Shown here in pieces: positions 34,201 through 43,640 of a DNA stretch of 64,000 bases. The notes below the pieces were generated by a model. It saw nothing but the letters and a program-made list of their open reading frames with translations. It had not been told where the DNA came from and did not search any database. A program made the translations under genes and the position numbers. The first letter of the stretch is position 1; every line of letters starts with the position of its first letter. This DNA comes from Lewinellaceae bacterium (GTDB lineage: Bacteria; Bacteroidota; Bacteroidia; Chitinophagales; Saprospiraceae): NCBI GenBank assembly GCA_020636255.1, contig JACJYE010000003.1, positions 1-64,000 of the forward strand, written 5' to 3'.

Positions 34201-37200
34201 TCCTGCGCCAACGTGGGCAGCAATGCCGTCACCCTCACCGTCACCGACGTCAACGGCAACTCCAGCTCCTGTTCGGCTAACGTCACCGTCGAAGACAATA
34301 TAGCGCCTACCGTTGTCTGCCAGAATGTAACCGTACAGCTGGATGCCTCGGGTAATGGTTCTTCCAACCCCTTCATAAATGGCGCCCTGGTCAGCAGGTC
34401 CGACAACTGCAGCCTCGTTGGTACAATCAGCATCACCGGCCCTCATGTCTACAATTGCAGCCACATAGGCACGATGAATATCAACATGATCCAGCATGAC
34501 GTCAACGGCAACACATCAACCTGTTCTTATGTGGTAACCATAGTGGACAATCTAGCGCCGATGGCATCCTGCCAGAATATCACTGTTCAGCTTGATGCTT
34601 CGGGGAATGCCTCCATCGAAGCAGGGGATGTGGATGACGTATCGTCAGATAATTGCGGCATTGCAAGCAGCAGCGTTTCGCCCAGTTCATTTACCTGCGC
34701 CAATATCGGGGCCAATGCTGCCACACTCACTGTCACGGATGCCAGCAGCAACAGCGCATCATGCGCTGCCACCGTTACCGTGCAGGATAACGTAGCACCG
34801 ACGGCCCTGTGCCAGAATGTGACGGTTCAACTCGACGCCGGCGGCAATGGTTCTACAACGGCAGCAGCGGTGAACAACGGCTCGTCCGACAATTGCGGCA
34901 TTGCTTCCATGAGCCTTAGCCCAACGGCATTCACCTGCGCCGACGTGGGCAGCAATGCCGTCACCCTCACCGTCACCGACGTCAACGGCAACTCCAGCTC
35001 CTGTTCGGCTAACGTCACTGTGCAGGATAATGTAGTGCCGACGGCCCTGTGCCAGAACTTAACGGTGCAGCTCAACGCCGGCGGCAGTGCTGGCGCTACG
35101 GCTGCTCAGGTGGACAACAGCTCTTTCGACAACTGCGGCATCGCTTCCATGAGCCTCAGCCCGACGGCATTCACCTGCGCCAACGTGGGTAGTAATGCCG
35201 TTACCCTTACCGTTACTGATGTTAACGGCAACAGTGCTTCATGTTCCGCTACCGTTACCGTGCAGGACAACAGTATGCCAACGGCGGCCTGCCAGAACGT
35301 GACGGTACAGCTCGACGCCAGCGGTAGTGCCAGCGTTACGACTGCCCAGGTGAACAACAGCTCGTCTGACAATTGCGGCATTGCAGGGCTCAGCGTTTCG
35401 CCCAGTTTATTTACCTGTGCCAATATCGGGCCCAATGCCGTTACCCTCACCGTCACGGACGTCAATGGCAACTCCGGTTCCTGTGCTGCAACCGTTACCG
35501 TGCAGGATAATGTAGCGCCGACGGCCTTGTGCCAGAATGTGACGGTGCAGCTCAATGCCAGTGGTAATGGCTCCACGACAGCTACGGCCGTCAACAACGG
35601 CTCGTCCGACGCCTGCGGCATCGCTTCCATGAGCCTCAGCCCAACGGCCTTCACCTGTGCCAACGTGGGCAGCAATACCGTCACCCTCACCGTCACCGAC
35701 GTCAACGGCAACTCCAGTACCTGCTCGGCTAACGTAACTGTACAGGAGAACATCCCGCCGACGGCCCTTTGCCAGAACGTAACGGTGCAGCTCAATGCCA
35801 GTGGCAGTGCCAGCGTTACGGCTACCCAGGTGAACAACAGCTCGACGGACAACTGCAGCATCAGCAGCATGTCGGTGGCGCCCAATACGTTCGGCTGTAT
35901 CGATGAAGGCGAGAATGCGGTAACCCTCACGGTAACGGATGGCAGCGGCAACAGCAGCACCTGCTCGGCCACGGTAACCGTTGAAGACAACCAGCTGCCG
36001 GTAGCGGTATGCCAGAACGTAACGGTGCAGCTCGATGCCAGCGGTTACGGCTCCACCACCGCTGCCGAAGTAGGTTCGGGCAGTACGGATGCCTGCGGCA
36101 TACAGTCGGCAGTGCTCAGCGAGCAGTCGTTCGATTGCGCAGATGTAGGTGCGAACCCCGTAACGCTGACCGTAACGGATGTGAACGGCAACAGCTCCAG
36201 CTGTAGTGCCACCGTCACCGTTCAGGACAACATCGCACCGACGGCGCTTTGCCAGAACGTGACGATCCAGCTCGACGCCAGCGGGGAAGCTTCCGTCAAG
36301 ATCGCAGATATTGACGGCGGTTCTACCGATGCCTGCGGCATTGAAACGGCGGCGCTCGGCCAGCAGTATTTTTACTGTCCCAACCTGGGCACGAACGCGA
36401 TCAGCCTGACGGTAACCGATGCCAACGGTAATTCCAGCTCCTGCGGAGCTATCGTTACGGTTGAAGACCAGATCGCACCCGTGGCCGTTTGCAAAAACAC
36501 CACAGTATACCTCAGCCCGGAAGGCACTTATACTTTGGATGAATCGGAGGTACTGGACTTCGACAATTCCTATGACAACTGTGGCTTCACCGTCACCGGG
36601 ATCATGCCGGCCACCTTCGGTTGCGAAGATGCCGGCGCGGCACAATCCGTGATGGTAAGCATTGAGGATGCCGCCGGCAATTTCGCTTCCTGCAATGCTA
36701 CGGTCACCGTTGAGATAGGTACCGGCCTTCCCGAGCCTTGGATCGGCACCGATATCGGAAGCCAGGGCGGTGGCAGTTCTTACGACTACAACCCCTGTGC
36801 CGGCGAAACCGGCGCCTTTACCATCACGACCGGTGCGAACAACAGCCTGCCGACGATGGACAACCTGGGTTTCATCAACCGGCAGCTTTGCGGTGATTTC
36901 ACGATCACCGTGCGGATCGAAAACGTAACGCCGACAGGTTATGCCGGCATTGTGATACGGGAGGACAACACCCCCGGCAGCCGTATGATAGGAGAATACT
37001 CCAACCACAGTACGCTGCTCCGCTGGGAGGCGCGCCTGGTGGCTAACGGGCCGAAAACCTTCAACTTCTTCAACGCGCCGCTACCCTACTGGCTCAGGCT
37101 GCAGCGTGCAGGCAACTGGTTCCTGGGGTACTATTCCTTTGACGGTGTCAACTTCTACCTCGTTTCCGCACAGAACATGCCTATGGCGCCTTGCGTACGT

Positions 37201-37653
37201 GCGGGCATGGGAGCCTATACCAACATCACCGGTACGCCCGTAACGGCAGTGTTCACCAACGTTTCCGTTCAGGGTGGCATAATACCGCTGCTAAGCGCCC
37301 CTGCAGTAGAAATACCGCAGGCTGCTGTGGGCAAAGAGGCGTTGAACGTAAGCCTGTACCCTAACCCGGCGCGCGATGTGGTGACGCTGGCCCTCTCCCG
37401 TACAGCCGATCCCGGCCAGTCGGGACAGGTTCTTCCGGGCGGAGTAGCGCATTCGCTTTCTCCGGGCAAAAGCTCGGAGGTACGGGTAAGGCTGCTCAAC
37501 CAGCAGGGCCAGCTGGTTGAAGAACGCCAGTTAGAAGGCTTAGGCCAAGCCTACGAATGGGATATTCATAGTCTGCCAGCCGGCCTGTATTTTATGGAAG
37601 TACAGCTGGAGGGAGAGCTCCCACAGATGGTTCGGTTTATCAAGGCCAATTAA
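31243..37653 (+). CDS. Giant secreted HYR-like repeat protein with P-domains and T9SS sorting domain (paralogue 1)
   Basis: The start at 31243 (MKKQVYSLPNS) aligns with the paralogue's start and gives 2,136 residues. Order: signal peptide (1 to about 49); beta-sandwich domain (about 50-247; VFWSDDFE at its start); a Cys-containing domain (SVCQG) and a proprotein-convertase P-like domain (DLDIYLVGPNNQSIWLMSDA, then NWSLYIYDD); the same pair again; eleven HYR-like repeats of about 80 residues (about 936-1824), each with four Cys around CQNVTVQLD, DNCGI, FTCANVG and SSCSA; a lectin-like domain (about 1826-2010; REDNTPGSRM); and a T9SS tail (LYPNPARDVV, LPAGLYFMEV). No protease triad accompanies the P-domains. 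It is probably a surface adhesin or matrix protein; binding partners are unknown. Confidence 0.85.
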   Translation: MKKQVYSLPNSGIPKKGLHQFTCRPFWVNAIGLIMAMGLALAVPATLQGQTVFWSDDFETSGSPSSGTRTPELEGGSSNAYFGRAEDNGTNTLFINGNTVSFSDYSNQSGSWFWAGENHDNISGNSQSELQINWSGIDISGYSNIQFLGLFGADDSGNFESDNQVYVEYRINGSGPWVQGLRIEANNNDDWAVDTDNDGDGDSPVLSEGMTQLSFDIPATGTTMELRIRVDVDANDEEWAIDNFRLSGCASQPDITLGANPSVCQGVTAASLPYTGTTGSPTQYSINFNGAANAAGFADVTNAALPASPITISVPGAVAPGVYNGVLAVSAGPGSCPSAEHSITVTVKPSPSFDVTATPATISCGQSSLLEVSNIVGPATQQTFSNSTSISIPASGSSGDANPYPSSINVSGIPTSGITVASVQLNGLTHTYPDDLDIYLVGPNNQSIWLMSDAGGGGNIFNYQIAFEDGGTTQPNNSNLSNNATYAPDNYLGGGDPSTPGTLISALSSFSGNPNGNWSLYIYDDSSDDTGSLSSGWSITFNVLPAYTYAWSNGPVSASQTVEPTMTTVYDVTVTDPSSTCYGTGSVSVTVTEDAGLTIALGPNPTVCQGATTASLPYTSVSPNADLYSLDFDGAANSAGFVDVPADVLPASPISIAVPGGVAPGTYNATLTLINGSTSCNSIGFPVTIEVGTAPSFDISATPATINCGESSLLEVTNVIGGGSGQQEFANNNNIDIPASGSSGIADPYPSSISVTGLPASGVTVASVQLNGLTHTNPDDLDIYLVGPNSQSIWLMSDAGGTGNISNYQLSFADGGTTLPNSSSLSNNTTYAPLNYGSPDFVNPPPSLISTLSAFSGSPNGTWSLYIYDDNSSSTGSLDGWSITFNVPNSITYAWSNGPTSASQTVSPTETTNYAVTVTNQSNMCFSSQNVTVTLQDNVAPTALCQDVTVELDASGNGSTTAAAVNNSSSDNCGSIASMSLSQTDFSCANVGSNAVTLTVTDVNGNSSSCSANVTVEDNIAPTVVCQNVTVQLDASGNGSSNPFINGALVSRSDNCSLVGTISITGPHVYNCSHIGTMNINMIQHDVNGNTSTCSYVVTIVDNLAPMASCQNITVQLDASGNASIEAGDVDDVSSDNCGIASSSVSPSSFTCANIGANAATLTVTDASSNSASCAATVTVQDNVAPTALCQNVTVQLDAGGNGSTTAAAVNNGSSDNCGIASMSLSPTAFTCADVGSNAVTLTVTDVNGNSSSCSANVTVQDNVVPTALCQNLTVQLNAGGSAGATAAQVDNSSFDNCGIASMSLSPTAFTCANVGSNAVTLTVTDVNGNSASCSATVTVQDNSMPTAACQNVTVQLDASGSASVTTAQVNNSSSDNCGIAGLSVSPSLFTCANIGPNAVTLTVTDVNGNSGSCAATVTVQDNVAPTALCQNVTVQLNASGNGSTTATAVNNGSSDACGIASMSLSPTAFTCANVGSNTVTLTVTDVNGNSSTCSANVTVQENIPPTALCQNVTVQLNASGSASVTATQVNNSSTDNCSISSMSVAPNTFGCIDEGENAVTLTVTDGSGNSSTCSATVTVEDNQLPVAVCQNVTVQLDASGYGSTTAAEVGSGSTDACGIQSAVLSEQSFDCADVGANPVTLTVTDVNGNSSSCSATVTVQDNIAPTALCQNVTIQLDASGEASVKIADIDGGSTDACGIETAALGQQYFYCPNLGTNAISLTVTDANGNSSSCGAIVTVEDQIAPVAVCKNTTVYLSPEGTYTLDESEVLDFDNSYDNCGFTVTGIMPATFGCEDAGAAQSVMVSIEDAAGNFASCNATVTVEIGTGLPEPWIGTDIGSQGGGSSYDYNPCAGETGAFTITTGANNSLPTMDNLGFINRQLCGDFTITVRIENVTPTGYAGIVIREDNTPGSRMIGEYSNHSTLLRWEARLVANGPKTFNFFNAPLPYWLRLQRAGNWFLGYYSFDGVNFYLVSAQNMPMAPCVRAGMGAYTNITGTPVTAVFTNVSVQGGIIPLLSAPAVEIPQAAVGKEALNVSLYPNPARDVVTLALSRTADPGQSGQVLPGGVAHSLSPGKSSEVRVRLLNQQGQLVEERQLEGLGQAYEWDIHSLPAGLYFMEVQLEGELPQMVRFIKAN
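31286..31321 (+). terminator. Terminator-like hairpin inside the signal-peptide coding region
   Basis: AAAAAGGCCTGCAC and GTGCAGGCCTTTTT form a perfect 14-base stem with an 8-base loop and end in U5. It lies within codons about 15-27 of the giant adhesin gene. The form is that of an intrinsic terminator, so it could attenuate expression of the gene. Confidence 0.5.
31441..31985 (+). repeat. 545-bp block duplicated at 38581-39125
   Basis: The two blocks, both encoding the N-terminal beta-sandwich of the giant paralogues, are identical apart from one base (31932 G, 39072 T). The sequence on either side differs at many synonymous positions, which marks a recent conversion tract or local duplication. 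Confidence 0.9.
34051..36714 (+). repeat. Eleven tandem HYR-like repeats (about 240 bp) in paralogue 1
   Basis: Units of about 240 bp start at each GACAA(T/C)-type codon pair before (A/P)PTA-CQN. Successive starts such as those near 34779 and 35019 are 240 bases apart. Units diverge moderately in sequence while the four Cys positions stay fixed. Confidence 0.85.
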
Positions 37654-37677
37654 GAAAGCTAAATAAATAAGATGCTT

Positions 37678-37718
37678 GAGCGGCTTTTCTCCCGGCTGGA
37701 GAAAAGCCGCTCTTTTTT
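37678..37718 (+). terminator. Intrinsic terminator of giant adhesin gene 1
   Basis: GAGCGGCTTTTCTCC and GGAGAAAAGCCGCTC form a perfect 15-base stem with a 5-base loop, followed by six or more T residues, 25 bases after the stop codon. Confidence 0.9.
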
Positions 37719-38382
37719 ATCCTAACGCCTCTATCCGGGCAGTAAGCGGGGTAATATATAAACCGCATATTAATTCTATTCCCGGCTTTGGAAATATCCG
37801 TGCTTTCAACTAATTTACACGAAAATTATTCCCAGATCCACAGGCCTGATCCACTGCTGCAAAAAATGAGACGTGATGGCAGTGTCAGGGCAAGCAAAGA
37901 GGCCTTTGAATTCCCCGTTAGTTGTATTTTCTTTTTCCATTTTCAACACCCGATCTGCCCTCTTGCCATACATGCAGTTTTTTAATACCCATCCTGAGCT
38001 GTATAGCAAGAAGGCATCGGTTCCCAACAGCCGATTAGATTGAATAATAGTGAATGAGAGGAGTTGGTTTCTCTCATTTATTTGTAGATACGTCCTAACA
38101 AATCTGGAATTCTCATGAAGGTAAGGCCTAACCCTGCCGGGGGTGGAATATGTATATTCCGCCTATTCTCACGCGTTCCCAAAGCTGGCGAGGCCGGTGT
38201 TTTTTCTATTGCCTTTCGTTTATCCGGGCTGGCCCATTCCGGCCATACTCCATCAAAAGATACTTTCTCCGCGACCCCTGTGGGCTATCGCCCTCAGGTA
38301 GCCCTTTTATACCTCCTCTGGAGGGTTATTCCTATTAAAACCATTTCCATTTCCTAACCCCAATATTTCAAAGCATTAGCTC
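37719..38382. other. Intergenic region between the giant adhesin genes
   Basis: No gene is supported in about 660 bases. A minus-strand frame of 70 codons at 37815-38027 and plus-strand frames near 38115-38357 have no recognisable features. The region between the terminator and 38383 should contain the promoter of the second adhesin gene, but I cannot place a convincing -7/-33 pair. Confidence 0.5.
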
Positions 38383-41300
38383 ATGAAAGATCAACTTTAC
38401 ACAACCCTGTTTTCCCGCACGCTGAATTCTATTTTTATACAGCCTGGCGCGCGCGCTTTTACAGCCATTGCCACCAGCTTTGCCCTGGCAGCCGGCCTGC
38501 TTATACTGACGCCCTATACCCTGCAGGCCCAAACGGTCTTCTGGTCGGATGATTTCGAGGCCAGCGGCTCGCCGAGCAGCGGTACGCGAACGCCTGAACT
38601 GGAAGGCGGTAGCAGTAACGCTTACTTCGGCCGCGCGGAAGACAACGGCACGAATACGCTTTTCATCAATGGCAACACGGTTTCCTTCAGCGATTATTCC
38701 AACCAGTCCGGTTCCTGGTTCTGGGCGGGAGAAAACCATGACAACATCTCCGGGAACAGCCAAAGCGAGCTGCAGATCAACTGGAGCGGCATCGATATTT
38801 CGGGTTATTCCAACATCCAGTTCCTGGGCCTGTTCGGCGCAGATGACAGCGGCAATTTCGAATCCGACAACCAGGTTTATGTGGAATACCGCATAAACGG
38901 CAGCGGCCCCTGGGTACAGGGCCTGCGTATAGAGGCCAACAACAACGATGACTGGGCTGTGGACACGGACAATGACGGAGATGGCGACAGCCCGGTATTG
39001 TCTGAAGGGATGACGCAACTGTCGTTCGACATTCCCGCTACCGGTACAACGATGGAACTCCGGATCAGGGTCTATGTGGACGCTAACGATGAAGAATGGG
39101 CCATCGACAATTTCCGCCTCTCCGGCTGTACTTCCGTACCTACCATCTCACTGGGCAGCAACCCCAGCGTTTGCCAGGGAACGGCCGCGGCATCCCTCTC
39201 CTATTCGGGCACCACGGGCAGCCCCAACCAATATAGTATCGATTTTGACAATACCGCCAATACCGCCGGTTTTGTCGACATAACGAACGCCAGCCTGCCG
39301 GCCAGCCCTATTACCATTACCGTACCGGGAGCAGCAGCTGCTGGGGTATATAATGGCTCGCTGACTGTGAGCAACAGCGCTAACCCCTGCTCCAGCGTCG
39401 AATACCCGATAAGCATCACTATTATTGCTTCGCCTGTCATTACTGTAACTGCGAACCCTGCCAGCATTTCCTGCGGCGGCTCGTCGGTGCTGACGGTGAG
39501 CGGCGGCAGCCCCCAGTCTTTTTCCAATACCGGTTCTATCAGCATTCCCAACTCCGGTAATGCCAACCCTTATCCTTCGACGATCAACGTATCCGGCCTG
39601 GCAGCCTCCGGTGTGAGCGTGGCCAGCGTACAATTGAACGGCCTCACACACACCAACCCCGACGACCTGGACATCTACCTCGTCGGGCCCAATAACCAAT
39701 CCATCTGGCTGATGTCCGACGCCGGGGGTGGAGGAAATATTTCCAATTTCCAGATTGCCTTTGAAGATGGTGGAAGTACCCAGCCTGACAATTCAAACCT
39801 GTCCAATAATGCAACCTATGCTCCCAACAATTACTCGGGCGGAGGAGACCCCTCCACTCCCGGGACGCTGATCTCGGCTCTATCCTCTTTCAGCGGCAAC
39901 CCAAACGGGAATTGGCGTTTATACATCTACGACGATAACGGCTCCAATTCCGGCTCCTTATCCAGCGGCTGGAGCATTACCTTCACCATACCCTACAATT
40001 ACGCCTGGTCCAACGGCCCCACCACGGCCAGCCAAACGGTAAACCCGGCTTTGGAAACAACCTATTCCGTGACGGCTACGGACCCCGGCAATTCCTGTAC
40101 CGCTACCGGCAGCGTCACCGTGTCCGTCACCGAGGACCCAGGCCTGACGATCAGCCTGGGCGCCAACCCATCGGTTTGCCAGGGCATCACCAGCGCCCAG
40201 CTCTCGTATTCAGCCACCGCAGGCGGCCCCACCCTGTACAGCATCGATTTTGACGCTGCGGCCAACTCGGCCGGCTTTTTGGATGTAACGGATGCGACTT
40301 TACCCGCCAGCCCGATCAGCATAACAGTGCCGGGTGCACTGGCAGTCGGAACGTACAATGGCACGCTAACGGTAACCAATGGTTCGACCTCCTGCTTCAG
40401 TATCGGATACCCCATAAGCTTTACCGTTCAGGAACCTCCTTCATTCAATGTTGTAGCCACACCTTCCACGATTTCCTGCGGCGGTTCCTCCACACTATCT
40501 ATAACAGGCTTGTCTACCGGCGGGAATCAAACATTTTCCAACTCAGGCTCGGTCAGCATCCCTGCCAGCGGATCTTCGGGTATTGCCAACCCCTACCCTT
40601 CCACCATCAATGCCTCCGGCCTGCCGGCCTCCGGGGTAACCGTGGCCAGCGTCCAGCTCGACGGATTAACGCACACCTTTCCCGACGACCTGGACATCTA
40701 CCTCGTCGGGCCCAACAACCAGTCCATCTGGCTGATGTCCGATGCCGGGGGCGGTGGTGACATTAGCAATTACCAGATAGCTTTTGCTGACGGCGGGGCC
40801 TCGCAGAGCTCTACTTCCATCTCGGATAATACGACATACGAACCCGACAATTTTAGTTTTGACTTCATAACCCCTCCAGGAACGCTCCTGTCTGCCTTCT
40901 CCGGTTTTACCGGCGATATGAACGGTAGTTGGGGCCTCTATATTTATGATGACAGCTCCGACGACACCGGCTTCTTATCCAATGGCTGGAGCATTACATT
41001 CAGCACCCCTGGCTCCACCTATACTTACGCCTGGTCCAACGGCCCCACCACGGCCAGCCAGGTGGTGAGCCCGCCCGCAACGACGCCGTACACGGTAACG
41101 GTCACCGACCAGGGGACTTCCTGTTCCGCCTCCGGCAGTGTTACTGTAACCGTTACGGACAATGTGAACCCCAGCATCAACTGCCCGGCCAACATCACCG
41201 TAAGCAATGACGCCAACCAGTGTTCTGCTGTCGTAACCTACACCACACCCGTAGGCACAGACAACTGCGCACCGCCCACTACTATACAGACGGCGGGCCT

Positions 41301-42432
41301 GGCCAGTGGCGCGGCTTTCCCTATCGGGCCCACTACCAATACTTTTCTGGCCACGGACGCCAGCGGCAACTCCGCCGACTGCTCCTTCACCGTGACCGTC
41401 AATGATAACCAAAACCCCGCTATCGAATGCCCCGCTAACATCACCGTGGGTAATGATGTCGGGCAATGTTCTGCTGCCGTTACCTATACTACTCCCACCG
41501 GCTCCGACAACTGCCCCGGCGCTTCCACCAGCCAATCCGTCGGCCTGGCCAGCGGCGCGGCTTTCCCCGTCGGCGCTACGACTAATACTTTTGTGGTTAC
41601 CGATGCAGCGGGCAATTCCGCCGACTGCTCCTTCTCGGTGACCGTCAACGATACAGAGCTGCCTACCATCGCCTGCCCGGCCAACATCACCGTGAGCAAT
41701 GATGCAGGGCAATGTTCTGCTGCCGTTACCTACACCGCGCCTACCGGCTCCGACAACTGCCCCGGCGCTTCCACCAGCCAATCCGTCGGCCTGGCCAGCG
41801 GCGCGGCTTTCCCCGTTGGCACTACGACTAATACCTTTGTGGTCACCGATGTAGCGGGCAATTCCGCAGCTTGTTCCTTCTCCGTGGCCGTCAACGATAC
41901 AGAGCTGCCTACCATCGCTTGCCCGGCCAACATCACCCTGAGCAATGATGCAGGGCAATGTTCTGCTGCCGTAACTTACACCGCGCCTACCGGCTCCGAC
42001 AACTGCCCCGGCGCTTCCACCAGCCAATCCGTCGGCCTGGCCAGCGGCGCGGCTTTCCCCGTCGGCACTACGACCAATACTTTTGTGGTAACGGACGCAG
42101 CGGGCAACTCCGCAGCTTGTTCCTTCTCCGTGACCGTCAACGATACAGAGCTGCCTACCATCGCCTGCCCGGCCAACATCACCGTGAGCAATGATGCAGG
42201 GCAATGTTCTGCTGCCGTTACCTACACCGCGCCTACCGGCTCCGACAACTGCCCCGGCGCTTCCACCAGCCAATCCGTCGGCCTGGCCAGCGGCGCGGCT
42301 TTCCCCGTCGGCACTACGACCAATACTTTTGTGGTAACGGACGCAGCGGGCAACTCCGCAGCTTGTTCCTTCTCGGTGACCGTCAACGATACAGAGCTGC
42401 CTACCATCGCCTGCCCTACAACATCACCGTGA
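38383..42432 (+). CDS. Giant secreted HYR-repeat protein with P-domains (paralogue 2, N-terminal part, frame broken)
   Basis: The frame opens with a signal peptide (MKDQLYTTLFSRTLNS, ending ILTPYTLQAQ). The same N-terminal layout as paralogue 1 follows: the beta-sandwich domain; a SVCQG-type Cys domain and P-like domain; the same pair again (to about residue 880); and then classical HYR domains of 82 residues (CPANITVSNDAGQCSAAVTY, DNCPGAS, NSAACSFSVTVND). It stops at 42432 after an altered repeat (TIACPTTSP). Sequence continues with the same repeat in another frame, so this is the first 1,349 residues of a protein that should run on to 53717. Whether the break is real or an assembly error is discussed separately. 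Confidence 0.8.
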   Translation: MKDQLYTTLFSRTLNSIFIQPGARAFTAIATSFALAAGLLILTPYTLQAQTVFWSDDFEASGSPSSGTRTPELEGGSSNAYFGRAEDNGTNTLFINGNTVSFSDYSNQSGSWFWAGENHDNISGNSQSELQINWSGIDISGYSNIQFLGLFGADDSGNFESDNQVYVEYRINGSGPWVQGLRIEANNNDDWAVDTDNDGDGDSPVLSEGMTQLSFDIPATGTTMELRIRVYVDANDEEWAIDNFRLSGCTSVPTISLGSNPSVCQGTAAASLSYSGTTGSPNQYSIDFDNTANTAGFVDITNASLPASPITITVPGAAAAGVYNGSLTVSNSANPCSSVEYPISITIIASPVITVTANPASISCGGSSVLTVSGGSPQSFSNTGSISIPNSGNANPYPSTINVSGLAASGVSVASVQLNGLTHTNPDDLDIYLVGPNNQSIWLMSDAGGGGNISNFQIAFEDGGSTQPDNSNLSNNATYAPNNYSGGGDPSTPGTLISALSSFSGNPNGNWRLYIYDDNGSNSGSLSSGWSITFTIPYNYAWSNGPTTASQTVNPALETTYSVTATDPGNSCTATGSVTVSVTEDPGLTISLGANPSVCQGITSAQLSYSATAGGPTLYSIDFDAAANSAGFLDVTDATLPASPISITVPGALAVGTYNGTLTVTNGSTSCFSIGYPISFTVQEPPSFNVVATPSTISCGGSSTLSITGLSTGGNQTFSNSGSVSIPASGSSGIANPYPSTINASGLPASGVTVASVQLDGLTHTFPDDLDIYLVGPNNQSIWLMSDAGGGGDISNYQIAFADGGASQSSTSISDNTTYEPDNFSFDFITPPGTLLSAFSGFTGDMNGSWGLYIYDDSSDDTGFLSNGWSITFSTPGSTYTYAWSNGPTTASQVVSPPATTPYTVTVTDQGTSCSASGSVTVTVTDNVNPSINCPANITVSNDANQCSAVVTYTTPVGTDNCAPPTTIQTAGLASGAAFPIGPTTNTFLATDASGNSADCSFTVTVNDNQNPAIECPANITVGNDVGQCSAAVTYTTPTGSDNCPGASTSQSVGLASGAAFPVGATTNTFVVTDAAGNSADCSFSVTVNDTELPTIACPANITVSNDAGQCSAAVTYTAPTGSDNCPGASTSQSVGLASGAAFPVGTTTNTFVVTDVAGNSAACSFSVAVNDTELPTIACPANITLSNDAGQCSAAVTYTAPTGSDNCPGASTSQSVGLASGAAFPVGTTTNTFVVTDAAGNSAACSFSVTVNDTELPTIACPANITVSNDAGQCSAAVTYTAPTGSDNCPGASTSQSVGLASGAAFPVGTTTNTFVVTDAAGNSAACSFSVTVNDTELPTIACPTTSP
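38581..39125 (+). repeat. 545-bp block duplicated from 31441-31985
   Basis: This is the second copy of the near-identical block described at 31441-31985, with one base difference (39072). It encodes the beta-sandwich domain of paralogue 2. Confidence 0.9.
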
Positions 42433-43640
42433 GCAATGATGCGGGCAATGTTCTGCTGCCGTTACCTACACCGCGCCCACCGGCTCCGACAACTGCCCCG
42501 GCGCTTCCACCAGCCAATCCGTCACTACCAGCGGCGCGGCTTTCCCCGTCGGCGCTACGACTAATACTTTGTGGTTACCGATGCAGCGGGCACCGCGCTG
42601 CTTCTCGGTACGTCAACGATACAGAGCTGCTACCATCGCTGCCCTAACATCACCGTGAGCAATGATGCAGGAATGTTCTGTGCCGTTACACACCGCGCCT
42701 ACCGGCTCCGACAACTGCCCGGCGCTTCCACCAGCCAATCCGTCACTACCAGCGGCGCGGCTTTCCCGTTGGCACTACGACTAATACCTTTGTGGTCACC
42801 GATGCAGCGGCAACTCCGCAGCTTGTTCCTTCTCCGTGACCGTCAACGATACAGAGCTGCCTACCATCGCTTGCCACTAACATCACCGTGAGCAATGATG
42901 CAGGGCAATGTTCTGCTGCCGTTACCTACACCGCGCCTACCGGCTCCGACAACTGCCCAGGCGCTTCCACCAGCCAATCCGTCGGCCTGGCCAGCGGCGC
43001 GGCTTTCCCCGTCGGCACTACGACCAATACCTTTGTGGTAACTGACGCAGCGGGCAACTCCGCAGCTTGTTCCTTCTCCGTGACCGTCAACGATACAGAG
43101 CTGCCTACCATCGCTTGCCCGGCTAACATCACCGTGAGCAATGATGCAGGGCAATGTTCTGCTGCCGTTACCTACACCGCGCCTACCGGCTCCGACAACT
43201 GCCCCGGCGCTTCCACCAGCCAATCCGTCGGCCTGGCCAGCGGCGCGGCTTTCCCCGTCGGCACTACGACTAATACTTTTGTGGTTACCGATGCAGCGGG
43301 CAACTCCGCAGCTTGTTCCTTCTCCGTGACCGTCAACGATACAGAGCTGCCTACCATCGCCTGCCCGGCTAACATCACCGTGAGCAATGATGCAGGGCAA
43401 TGTTCTGCTGCCGTTACCTACACCGCGCCTACCGGCTCCGACAACTGCCCCGGCGCTTCCACCAGCCAATCCGTCGGCCTGGCCAGCGGCGCGGCTTTCC
43501 CCGTCGGCACTACGACCAATACCTTTGTGGTTACCGATGCAGCGGGCAACTCCGCAGCTTGTTCCTTCTCGGTGACCGTCAACGATACAGAGCTGCCTAC
43601 CATCGCTTGCCCGGCTAACATCACCCTGAGCACCGATGCT
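41157..43640 (+). repeat. Tandem array of 246-bp HYR domain repeats
   Basis: About eleven HYR units are present. The GATACAGAGCTGCC boundary recurs at 41650, 41896, 42142, 42388, 42618, 42848, 43092, 43338 and 43584, that is, every 246 bases except for two units of 230 and one of 244. The middle units are almost identical at DNA level, so array length may be unstable in the cell or uncertain in assembly. Confidence 0.9.
42415..42890 (+). other. Frame-disrupted stretch in the HYR array
   Basis: Compared with intact units, the two units after 42388 each lack 16 bases spread over many sites, and the next lacks 2 (34 in total). This moves the frame by one and explains the split gene. Examples are ACTTTGTGG for ACTTTTGTGG, and GTCACTACCAGC for GTCGGCCTGGCCAGC. 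The scattered pattern in an otherwise near-identical array looks like consensus error rather than gene decay, but this is inference. Confidence 0.65.

Noticed and set aside
35407..37008. 533-codon minus-strand frame opposite adhesin paralogue 1
   Set aside because: It is antisense to a well supported repeat-coding frame and has no domain, signal or conserved pattern of its own.
37815..38027. 70-codon minus-strand frame between the adhesin genes considered as a transposase remnant
   Set aside because: No transposase motif, inverted repeats or target duplication was found around it.
41157..43640. Tandem 246-bp repeats considered as a CRISPR or satellite array
   Set aside because: There is no repeat-spacer alternation; the units are in-frame protein domains with conserved Cys positions.
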